DNA of 62,682 nt from Ectocarpus siliculosus (lineage: Eukaryota > Sar > Phaeophyceae > Ectocarpales > Ectocarpaceae). A program made the translations under genes and the position numbers. Each line of letters begins with the position of its first letter. Within the stretch, counting starts at the first letter, position 1. The stretch is from contig FN649003.1 of the NCBI GenBank assembly GCA_000310025.1, forward strand, positions 170,479-233,160, read 5' to 3'. Below are positions 45,930 through 56,890 of the stretch, piece after piece. The notes beneath the pieces are model-generated. The model was not told where the DNA came from. It did no database searches and saw only the letters and a program-made list of their open reading frames with translations.

Positions 45930-48900
45930 CAGTGCCGCAAAATGAAATTAAAATACTGAAAGACGAGCGCCTTCTGAAAGCGCTCTGTCCTTCGACAGCT
46001 CCAACATCGTCTCGTTGTGCGAGTCGGTCGCCGTGGTGGTTGAGTTGTTTCATAAGTTCGCAGTCTTCTGGCGTTTGGGGAAAGTTGCAACGTCGGAGGA
46101 GCCACAAAAAAAAAAATGCATTACGCATTGTGAAGCTGCTCACACAAAAGTTGCGCCTTCAAAATTTGCGCCACAAACAACAAGTGGAAAAAAACGACGG
46201 GTTCATGTGTTCACGGCCGCATCATTCGATCACGGTCGATGAGGCACGCTCGTCGACGATCGATACAATTGTATATCCATTCAAAGTGGCCGTCAGATCA
46301 TCACCGCTGCCGTGTGTTGATGATGCCGCTGGATAGATTCTGGCGAGTATGCGTCGTGTTCCATGGAAGAACGGGAACCCAGAATTTTTTCTGGGCAAGT
46401 TCCGCCCCGGGTAGTTGCGCTTCTCTGCTCACCTACAGTAACTTCCTCAGACACCGTGTGCAGTCCTCGCGATCTTACTCTGGACTTCCATCGCCGGGTT
46501 CAGCCCGAGTGTAAACCATGCGTGTTGTTACGTATTGTTAACAGGCGGCAATGGTACCCTGTGCCACGCACAAAATTCTGCACTCGATGCACGACCTCCT
46601 TACTAATGAACAACACGGACGCAGCTTCACGGACGTTCGTTGGCGGGTGCGGGTGGTGAAATGTTCAGGGCTTGTTTTCCCAACCTTTCGTTGTGTTAAT
46701 GAAAGCGGGGGTGCAGGTGGCACCCGATACAAAGCAGCGGGTTTGCGGCTAGGACTATGTAGTGCTTTCGCTTGTCTGTCATACAGCAGTATCGTCGAAT
46801 CATTCATTTTTGCAAAATCGCCAGGAGAGCAAAAGAAAGGAACATAATAGAGCCGGTGCTATGGCGAAGAAGCAGCACCCTCCCAAACTCATGAATACCT
46901 TATGCACAGCTCCCGCATTGGAGATCATGCACGTGCGTGCTTCTTGCGTCGATCACGACACAGGCCGGAAACTGTTGTCGCAGACCCGAGCATAAGTGTC
47001 AGTTTCTTGCTGATGTGATGGCCTGATTACTTCGAAAACAACAATGCACTGTACAGCGTATCCATCATCTTCAGGCCAGACTTTATACCCATCTATGTAG
47101 CACCTACTGCTGTAGTATGCGTGGATCTGGACACATGACGCGCACCTGTCAGAGCCACGGGTTGAAGGTCTTCAGTGGCTTGAGGTCAGCAGAAAGAGAA
47201 ATGGCCGTATGCATACAGTCTTGCTACACTTGAGATGAAATGATGTTCTCTCGTTCGCGCGAAGTCCTTGTACCGAAAGGGATTGCGGCATGTACAGCAG
47301 CAGTCTTGTGCCTGTTGAAAAACCATCGTCTCGATCCCTTCGTAAAGAAAAATGCGGGTGCTTTCCCTTTCAAAAAAATCCGTTTTTCCGCAAAAAGCCC
47401 GCATATCCGTTCCGCGATAGGGTGCCCGCGCAAATATTATTCCTTCTACAGAAGGCTATCGCCATGTCATGTTGGTGACCCCACTCTTGCATCCCACTCA
47501 CGTAAGTAACGAACATACTCCACCAACAGATATCACACTTTACATGTGGCCTCGGCCCCGTCCTCCCGTCTACGGGGTATATTTGTTTGTATTCATCTCC
47601 ATCGAAATACAGTAGAATGACAGGTCGTGGGTTCGATTCTCTCGCTGGAGGCATTTCTTTGCCTCCAAATTGCAGTGGAAAACGATTTCTTTCGTAAGCA
47701 TACACACTTCGAACCCTTCTCTCGAAAAAAAACACATGGGCACATACCGCAGAGAAAACAAATGTGGCGATCAACAACATGCTCCTGTGTTACCCCGGCT
47801 GATACGTCAAATATACATAGCGAGAGGTTCAGGTATATCTATCTCCTGCCTCTTTGAAAAAATGCCTCAATGCCTCAATGCGCAAAGCTACTGAAACTGG
47901 CGGCTTATTTGGGCGTGGCTCTATCTGTAGGTGTGTGTATCATGCTGTACATGCTCCCTTCCAACTACGTCTGTTGCTCTTGCTGTCGCGTGTGATCTGA
48001 ACATTCGCGTTCTGATGTGGTTGAGATGAGATCGCCATAGGCCGGCATTGCAACGTCATACTGCAGACCCACAACTACGCACCAACCCATCTGCGAAACG
48101 TCGTGGGCTTAGTACAATGCAGATTCCATGCCTGGCCAGTGACGCGAAACCGAGGATTGCGCAATCTCCGCATGTCGGAATTCCGGACAAAAATACGGGG
48201 GGAGACGTGTACAACGCCGCAACGCCAATCTCATTGACAGCCATCGCCCAACTCTCGATAATGGGCGCCATCTAGACCTATCGCTCCCTTGTTTCAGAGT
48301 TCGGTCGGTGTAACATCCCATCGAAGAGCTAGGGCTGGAGGAAGGAGCTTCGCCATTGTCGCGTTCATGAAACTGACAGTCTCTACTGAAAGGCCACGGG
48401 AAGCGTAGCCTCCGTTAGGCGACGGGTGTCTGCGACCGATCCACACTTTGGCTGCCTGCTGTTCCGAGCATTGAAGGCCCATGAAACCAGCGATATCGAT
48501 CAGACCCAGGTGGCTTTTCTGCGAGTTGGGATCAATGTTGGGAAGTGATCAGCGATCATTCAGAGTGGGGGAAAACGTGGCGCAGAAGGCACGTCGGGAT
48601 ATACATGAATCTACCGTGGAGAAAGCAACACGGGAGACTTCGGATGAAGCGCAATACACTGAAAAGTGCACCATGGCCGAGGCATTTGAGACTTTGGAAC
48701 TTGCGTACGTGTTCGGCTGAGAGGTTTGGGCAACCAAATCAATGACGACGTCGGATGGCCCTACAAAGAACATGTGCACACCTGCAACTCTTCGTAGACT
48801 GTAATATGGGACGAGGGTCCCATCAGCGTGCCCGTGTGCCACATATACCGCTGATGTATCCACGAGACTAGGACCTGCATGAAAAGAATTTCACACAGAA

Positions 48901-49200
48901 CAAATGAGCGCACAACGTTGCACCAGTTCAACTGAGATCGACTGTCCTCGTGGGGGGGACAGCTATCTCACCGTACGTATCATGCGCTGTTCCCGGTTCA
49001 CCTCGTCATATCTTGTTTCCATTCGAGCGTGAACCGCGCATACAAGCAAAACGCTCGTCACAAAACGTCTGCGAAGGAAAACGCTTCGTACCTACACTGT
49101 AGTACCGTCATCGGATTTACAATCTGTCGAATGTGCTGATATTTGTGCAGAGCTCGATCCAACCTTGCCGGCAACATGCACCGGCTATCCCACCGCTCAC
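45930..49200. other. Intergenic, no gene recognised
   Basis: Short frames only. On the minus strand near 48790-48815 a possible acceptor is followed by codons for Y-E-E-L-Q and a possible donor. That resembles the Y-E-x-L segment of sulfotransferases and is downstream of the sulfotransferase exon, but it is too short to claim. Plus-strand motifs near 47630 resemble a tRNA T-arm only. Confidence 0.4.
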
Positions 49201-49371
49201 CTCAAACTTCCACATAATGAACTCGTCTAACGAAAACTTCCTTGTCCACCTTTCTCGTTCGATAACCTGAGTCCGCATCATATACTCTGATATCACCACG
49301 TTGCGTGGATCACGCATGATGACGATTGACCTGCCAGATTCATCGACAAGGGTTTGAGAAAGCGCTCTGAT
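49201..49371 (-). CDS. Sulfotransferase exon (partial gene)
   Basis: On the minus strand a 171-nt (57-codon) exon can be drawn between an acceptor ending TCACAG (just above 49371) and a donor GAG|GTGAGC (49201). It encodes S-I-V-I-M-R-D-P-R-N-V-V-I-S-E-Y followed by a basic, aromatic stretch ending in F-I-M-W-K-F-E. R-D-P-R-x-V-V-x-S-x-Y is the conserved element of PAPS-dependent sulfotransferases that contacts the 3'-phosphate of the donor. Such enzymes transfer sulfate to carbohydrates, phenolics or steroids, usually in the Golgi or cytosol. The 5'-phosphosulfate loop and other exons were not found, so this may be one exon of a long gene or an orphan fragment. The frame continues open upstream to 49635, but that part is not sulfotransferase-like. 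Confidence 0.6.
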
Positions 49372-49635
49372 CTGTGACTGATTTTTTGAAAGCGCTGGGT
49401 GTGCATCCCAACCGCAACACGAAGTAAGTGCTGGAACGCAACCGCTGGGATAGCGGCTGTGGATCGGTGTGGGCCCGGGCCAAGATAAACGGAGAGTAGA
49501 ACCAGCTGCGAACGGAAGAAAACCTGCACTCGCCAGCCAGCACAGGTTGATATTCGGAACGCACGTTGAAAAAAAATGAACTCTATAAACCGAAAGAAAT
49601 GAGGAATGTTGGCCTGTGGGCGAGTCACATGACAA

Positions 49636-51366
49636 CGAAATTTATCGCTTGATGCATGCCGAGCCCTATCGATACATATTGATGAGACTTCATGCGGTGA
49701 TACGTGTTTCTCTTTTGCGATTTGTTGGTCGGATTGAACCCGATACGTGATTCACTGATACTCCCGCGAAACCGGTATACTTATTTCCAGGATAGCCATG
49801 GCAGCTGATATTCTCAGCTTACGAAATGAATACACGGCTTCCCGGCAACAAATTGGTCGTTTTTTCCAGACGCCCATAGAGGTCCCTCACAAAAGCAAAA
49901 TAGAACAAATCACTTGGGGGAAATACTCTACGCCAATTCTGCAGCTGCTTGGCGCTGCCCAGCCATTTTGGGGGATGTCTGAGACAAACCATACCAACTC
50001 AGTTGTTCGCTCTCCAAACCATCGCTATGGTCGCCGCATGCACCATGCTTTGAACCCGAGAAAAGGTGGTCCCCAATAAAACACAGGTATAACCGCGGAA
50101 TGCAGAAAAACTCCAGCCAACCTCATGCGCCCGCATAAACTCTATTGCATTTATCAAATAGCCAGTAGCTCGTGTATCAACAGCCTTTGTCGGGCAGCTA
50201 AACGCAGCAGAATATATGTCTGCATGCAGCCAAGCCAATGCAAATCGGAATCAGTATGGACAAGAAAAATATCTGATTGCATTCTAGGCAATCAGCAAAC
50301 TTTATCAAGTGCCTGGCCGTCCCAATGTGAGTACGTCAGTACCCCAGATCCTTTGTTAGTGCCGAACCAACCTCAACCAAGTCTTCAAGGTGCACTATCA
50401 CTACGTGGACTGATTCATTTCATCGCTCACCGTCTAACGGCCGGATCCGCACTCGGCATGTGTCGAACGCAGCTTGGAGATGTATCGTAGAGGCAAGAAA
50501 CGAGCCGATCCCTCGTTGGCATTTCATCTGATGCGCACGGCTGAAGATCAAGAAAATAATCCCTGTGAAGACGCCCCCCATTGCGGCAGGAGACAGGAAC
50601 TCCGAGATCCATTCCGGGGATGACGTGCTTATGAATTCCCTTTCACCAACACCATCAGGCGCCAGACAAACAACAAAAACGAAAAAAACGTGAAAGTAAG
50701 CAGTCTGAAAGCATGTTTGTCGGAACGGAGCTTCGGTGTTGCGATTTTCTGTTTTTACGTACTTGGTCCACCACTGTTAGGGACTTCGTGTCAGGCTCAG
50801 AAGCGCGTCTAGAAACGCAGTAAAAAGCGAGTTCGTTCGATGATGTTGTTGTTGAATGTGCGATACTGAATGACTCCCTGCCTTGGCGGGAATCACGGCA
50901 GAAAAAACATATTTGGGACGACAGTTCGACTACTGTACAGGTTCGGAGAGGGAGGTGGTACTCAATGCAACGATATAGCAGCTCGTCTACAAAAAGCGAA
51001 AACCCGTTGTAACAATGAAGAATATCATGTGCAAAGATTGTTTGCATACCGATGGATACAAACACGCCCTCTTGGGGTCAATTTCTTACCTAAGTTTTTA
51101 TTCTTCAATCTGTACGAGCGATCACACATGCCGTAGCCCATACGTCACAGATCAACTGCTCCACAGCCAAAAGAGTTCCACCACTACAGAAAATGTGATA
51201 CTGTGGAACCATCCGGTCGTTCCTTGCAACCTTTTGGTGTGTAGTTTGACTTTGCAATTCAATCTAGAGGTGTGGTATTACCCCCCCCCCTGCAACGGCA
51301 CAAGTAACACGTGCAATGTCTTTCATCGATTGTCGCCATAACCATGCGTGATTGTCGCGACCTCAC
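49636..51366. other. No exon confidently identified
   Basis: If the sulfotransferase exon and the 51.4-kb exon-like island belong to one minus-strand gene, this would be intron space. A minus-strand frame near 50530-50640 includes a hydrophobic stretch (G-V-F-T-G-I-I-F-L-I-F) that could be a membrane anchor of a Golgi enzyme, but it lacks a convincing start. Confidence 0.35.
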
Positions 51367-51477
51367 CTTAAAGTGGAGGAAGAGCTCGGGGCTGCCACTT
51401 CCGTCGATGTTTCTCTTCAGCAACTCAAACTCGTGCAAGGACGCAGGCGGGTGTGGAATGATGGTCATTCCTCCAAC
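51367..51477 (-). CDS. Exon-like island, 37 codons, unrecognised
   Basis: On the minus strand it is flanked by GGTGTCAG (acceptor) and AAG|GTGAGG (strong donor), with length exactly 37 codons. It reads V-G-G-M-T-I-I-P-H-P-P, then H-E-F-E-L-L-K-R-N-I-D-G-S-G, then L-F-L-H-F-K. Composition and perfect splice borders favour a real exon. The product is unknown. It is 2 kb upstream of the sulfotransferase exon on the same strand and could belong to the same gene. Confidence 0.4.
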
Positions 51478-54400
51478 CTGACACCTACCGGTAGGAATGC
51501 ATTGCGAAGATTGTACTGTTGGAATATTTGGCACTACCGTAGCTTCAGCATTAGGTGGTCAGTTTGACTAGTTCAACTATTGTCAATGTCGCTATGTCAT
51601 GTAGTAGGTAAAATTCCGTCTGGTCTGTCATACTCGGAATATGGAGACATGGTTGATGTTCTGTGTTGCATATCCAGAAATAATCTGCATAGCCTAGATT
51701 TCCAGAAATATGTCATAGTGCAAGTAGCTCAGACTTGCGTGCTCGGAAATATATATGCATCGGGTAGTTGTCGAAAGTGCCTCTGACTTGTGTGTGTGTA
51801 TGAAAGGATATGTACCGCCGCAAGTAACTCAGACTTGCGTGCTTGAATGAATGAATATTTGTCTGCGCTCAGCAGTCGAATTTGGAAAGTACATTATTAG
51901 TTCAATTGTTGAAGCTGTATTCTGCGGTTTGTCGTACGTCAGTGCAAGTAATCACTTGTGCGTGCAAGTACAATACTTGATGTGCATACGTGGCACAAGT
52001 TCGAGAGCATGGTGTTGAAGTAATCTTTCCAGAAACGTATCGTAGCTTACCAGTACCGTATTCTGAACACGTGTGATTGGTCAACGTTGTCGGATAGGTG
52101 TGATTCCATGATATCGAGGATGAGCGCGTACTCGCCCCATCCTCTCACTCTGCTTCTCTGGGGGTTCTCCAACCCTCTGCTTCTTTGGGGTTTCTCAACC
52201 TCTCTACTTCTCCGGGGTTCACTACCCCTCTGTTTCTCTACATTCTTTCTGGTCTCCACTGATCAAGTAATTACATTTCCATCACACCATCTTCTTCTCC
52301 TTCGGACCTTCCTGCGTACTCAGAGCCAAGCCTCTCGTACTAAAGGGTCCAGCGGCACAACAAGTGAGTTGGCACGCCGCGCTGCAGCCGTACAGGACAC
52401 GTACAGGCTTACACGCAGCACTTGAGTTTTTGCTTTTGACCTGTGACTATAAGATTGCACAATCGGGTGCTCTGCTTATGTACATCAGTGGTCATTGCTG
52501 CATACGCACGTTCTACTTGCGCGACACACTGCGGAGAGAGCACGCACCAACTCAAGCGTAAATTAGGACTTCCCTTTTTGACGACAAACAACAACACCTC
52601 TTCGAGAGCCGATACGGGTCGTCAACACCCACAAGCCTACATCCCCAAGATGTACCACTACCGCCGCCACGTGACCACAACGACAAGAACATCGACGGTC
52701 GATACCAATAGTGCAAACTGAACGGGAGAGTAGAACTGCGGAAAACATAAGGTGACTACAACAGAGCGACCTAGAGAATGCCATAAAAGCGAGCGAGGAG
52801 TGAAAAATTCAACAGCAACTAGGTCTCCAGCAACCACGTCGCTCTCACCACTGGTTGTTGAAACTCCCGCACAGCTCAAGGGCAAGCGCCGGCACAACTC
52901 TTCCCAGCCAAGTCGTGCCGCTCTTGGGCTCTTCAGAAATGTTCAAACAGACGCCGGTGACGTAGAGAATACGATTTGAGCAAGCATTTTTCGGAAATGA
53001 GTTTGAGCGAGTCTAGCGCCACAGAGGTGGCGCTCCTACAATGGAGACCGAGGGGCGAATATACCTGACTCAGAGGATGTTATATCCTATCGCACTCACT
53101 CAACTCAATTTGCATAGTTCCCACGTGTCCACCCTCCCGACCTGGGAACGTGTGCAACATGACTTACCACCGAGCGCATCAAGAGAGATTCCCTGTCCAG
53201 GTTTCCCGAAGCCATCTAAACGAGAGTGAAACGACAACCGAAACGGGGTGCGTTCAGTGGCGAAGAATTACAGCTCGCTCGAAGATTGTCGGCACCAAGA
53301 AGCGCACATGTCGCCTCTCAAAGACTTTCGCTTCCAGACGTTTGTCGCATAATAAGTATTGCTCTGCGGCGTTCCCGATACACTTCACAAGAACTATGTG
53401 AAACGCAAAAAACTAGCGGTATTGTGAGTGATGCGACATGGAAACGTCGATGTAAAACACGCTTGTAAGTATGGTTATCTGCCTTCCTGGAGTGTTTCAA
53501 CATTCTCGGGTCCACGGGGCTCATCGACAAATGAAATCTGCTGCCTTAGGTTCAGAACGCGACGAAAAAAACGTTATCTGCACGTGGACAAGGTCTGACA
53601 CCAGTGTAGTCCTATTTTATTGTTGGAGCCGATTAATGACCAAGCGGCCGCCGAAGCTCATGTAGGTGGAAGCGATTGCTCGTCAAGGGCCTTCCACATG
53701 TTGACAGCATCATTGACCTGCCGTGGGTATGCGGTATTCTGTGTTTGCGGAGGAGCATCGCTTTGATGGTGATACAGGGGTGGTAAACAACGACATCTGC
53801 AGTTCTTGGCGTCACCAGTTCGTCGGCTGTTGCGTGACTGGGAAGGCGGAATCCAAAGAAACCCGAGGCACCTCGGTATATACAGAATATAGAGTGCTTC
53901 GTCCCGCGCACCAACGCCTGTGCCCCCACGCACGAGCCGCCGCAGCACATCGTGCTGCCTACATCGTATGGCATTCGTGTCTTGACCGCAACCACATTGT
54001 CCATCTACACCGCAAGGCGTGTGTGTCGGCAACAGTAAATGCATGAGGCGATCGAGCGTGTGGGCGATGCCGATCTCTCTGGCGCGACAAGCCTTGTCAC
54101 ACGAGCAGGGGCCGCAGGCACAGATTCAGCTTGGGTCGATCGGAGAGGGGACACCGCAGGCAGACCAAGGAAAAACGAGGGAAGGCCGCTGGTGACAACT
54201 CACAGGGACAACGGCGCCGTGCACTAACTTAGATCGGTGAGCTGTGGTTCGGCGTTCAGCTCGAGTTGTTGCTGCATTGATTGTCCTGACAATTCTTCCC
54301 ATATATTTGTGTGGTTATTCCATTTACCGCAATCGGCAGTGTCGTGCCCTCGGGAGGGGTCAGTCATTGCCGCTGAAATGACGGTACCCCGGGATTCAGT

Positions 54401-55769
54401 CTGTTTGCCGATGCGCGGACTGATTTGATCACCGTCGTTGTTCGGGATTTTGACATACCCCGTTCTCGGTTATGGGCTGTGGTTTGTCGAGAGGAGGTGT
54501 ATTTTTTCTCCACAACACCCATGATTGTTGTGTGGGCGATCGCCAACGAACGTCGCGCGATAAGGCAGGGGTGTATCTCAAGCAGCGCAAGCATAGCGCA
54601 AAGAAAATGAATCAATGGGTGAAATTCGAGCGTGGAATGTTGCTTGGTGATTCATCGAAGTTGTTCACTGAAGCAATACTGCAGAGTGAATGCCTGTTTG
54701 GCCGGTTGTTCCTCTTTTTTGTGACGTGTGTGCCTCGCCCCTTAGTGCCGCGGCTGATACTGCAGTTTGGGGCGGTCAAGCAACAGGTACTCAAGAGCCA
54801 CTTTCAACAAAAGCTGAAAATCACGAGAGCCAATTAATCCTACTTGGGCTGCTTCTAGGGTACGCAAACCATTGCCCGGACGGAGCCTCACCTTGGAGCA
54901 GTTGCTCTCGGGGCGGAATATGTAGGCAACAACTTTCTGAACGGCAGCAATGAAACAGCGTCTGCTTTGCACAGCAGCAACAGTTGTAGCGTCCGTCGAA
55001 AACAACACACCTACCTCCGACAACGCATGTTGATTTTGCAGCAGTACTTCGACGTAGTCCCAAATTCGGATAACCCTTCCAGCGCGCAGCTCATGCGTTG
55101 TCCCACTATATTTGCCGGATGGGTACTCTGGTTGAGGTGTCACTGTTGTTGCTACTGCCGCTAATGAACAACTCGGTGCCTAGTTCACGGGTTGCGTGGT
55201 CAGTCTGCTGCGGACGAAAATCTCATTATCGAACGTGGGTCTGCGGGAAATTCCCTCGAAAGCTGTTGGATTATCGGCAACGTTGATGGCTCCGCGCTTG
55301 CGTTTTCCTTCAGGTGAGGAGATTGTACACCATGGCCACATCACCTTTGATGAACCGTTGTATATTCGCGCGCAGCGAGGAAAATTCGTTCACTTTTGAA
55401 TCTGTGAGGGCCGATCGACAACCCTGCGGTAACGTTTGGGCTTGCAGTAGCCATGAGCACGTTCGGGCCACCTGCCCTTCGTACCCTTCACCATTCCTGC
55501 CGTAGCCAACAACCTCGTACCCGACGGCACGATGTGGGTCTACACCATCCGTATCAGTAGCGAGAGAACACAGAAGTGGTTGCGTCCTTCAACGGAATCT
55601 GTCATTGATGCGAACATGGAACGATGCGCGCATATTGGCTGACAGGTTCCTCGTGGAAAATCTCCTCGGACGTCGTGGAGGACTTTCTGCCTGCTTTCTT
55701 AGAGTCGAACATCGGGCATTTCCCTATATTAACGGCTTGCGCGTTTCTTAGCTGTTACAGTAGATTGCT
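51478..55769. other. Intergenic, no gene recognised
   Basis: Short frames only. At 52143-52245 there is a degenerate tandem repeat of about 24 bp (TCTGCTTCT(T/C)(T/C)GGGG(T/G)TTCTC), four units. The words CAAGTA(G/A)CTCAGACTTGCGTGCT at 51720 and 51820 form a near-perfect direct repeat about 100 bp apart. Confidence 0.45.
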
Positions 55770-56890
55770 TTGAGCTGCCCCAGCGATCGCGCCACCTCCC
55801 ATGGTTGCGTGGCCTCCTCCCCCTCCTCCTGCGGGCTGTGTTGCTGCTGTTGCTGTCTGTCTGTGGTGATTATGATCGGTGTGCTGGTCCAAGAACGCGT
55901 CCCAGCCTCCACTACCGTGGTGTTAAACGTTGAAAACATCACCGCCGCGAGGCAGGTGTCAAAAACCTACACCAGTACAGTCAACCAGGTTTGAATGTCT
56001 CCCCTCCCCTCCGTGTCGCACAAGATGCACACTTAATGGTGGTTACTAAGGGAAGCAACGAGTGAGGTTACAAGAGTGAGACATGACCGAAGTCCCGAGG
56101 GAACACTCGGGGGGAACATATTTGTTTGAAGAACTTGGTATTGTTTTCTTGTCGTGGCCATTGCCACGGGCGTGTCCGTCGCGACCGAAAACAAGTGATG
56201 CGAATCCGCGCCGGAGATGCTTCCGTGCATACGCTGAACACGCCGTCCGGGGCGGTGTACGTACCAGTGTCCGCATCGAGGTGTCGTGTTGGGGAGTTGA
56301 CGTCATTGTCGCAGCGGGAGGAGCCCATTCCGTGCTTGTGCCCAGTGGAACGTGAGAGCGCAGGGACAAATAGTTTGAAAATATACGAGATGAAGTCCAG
56401 GGAGGGGAACGAAGTGAGCCGTAAAGGCGTAGACCGAAGAGGATGGACACCGGGTGGATAACCAGCGAAGAACACTGTTGTTCCACCGCCAACCAGCCCT
56501 TTGCCACCCCTCGCCTCCCATCAACTCCTCCATCAATTTTGATTTCGTTAAACACCAGGAGCAGACAAGTACATCCTGCTCAACTCCACGGTGGTTCTGG
56601 AGGGCTTCCTCTGTTGCGGGGTGGTCTGCCTTCGCTTGGTGTGCGTGCACCGCGAGAGTAGGAGGGCCAAATCCACTTCTCCGCCAACAGGTATTGCAGC
56701 GGCTGTATGTCTGCGGTGGGATGGCCTCTTCGTCCCCTCTTCGCTTGGGAGCTGAACAAATTTCAAGCAACTCTTAGGTACACTACCGCTTCCAATGGTG
56801 TCTACATATCCGGTACACAAGTCATAGTGAAAAAGAGGTTCGTGAATCACGCTACCAAGCTTCACGTAGCTGAGAGTGAACATACTTTTT
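55770..56890 (+). CDS. Cluster of exon-like islands, unrecognised gene (low confidence)
   Basis: Several plus-strand stretches look coding in different frames. About 55868-55990 has a hydrophobic start then V-V-L-N-V-E-N-I-T-A-A-R, ending CAACCAG|GTTTG. About 56570-56630 reads A-D-K-Y-I-L-L-N-S-T-V-V-L-E-G-F-L. About 56777-56890 follows an acceptor CTCTTAG and reads Y-T-T-A-S-N-G-V-Y-I-S-G-T-Q-V-I-V. They could be exons of one membrane or secreted protein, but the joins are not determined and I recognise no family. Confidence 0.25.

Noticed and set aside
47600-47672. tRNA-like T-arm (GGGTTCGATTCTC) near 47630
   Set aside because: No acceptor stem, D-arm or anticodon arm can be folded around it, and the T-stem pairs poorly. 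A SINE-derived B box remains possible.
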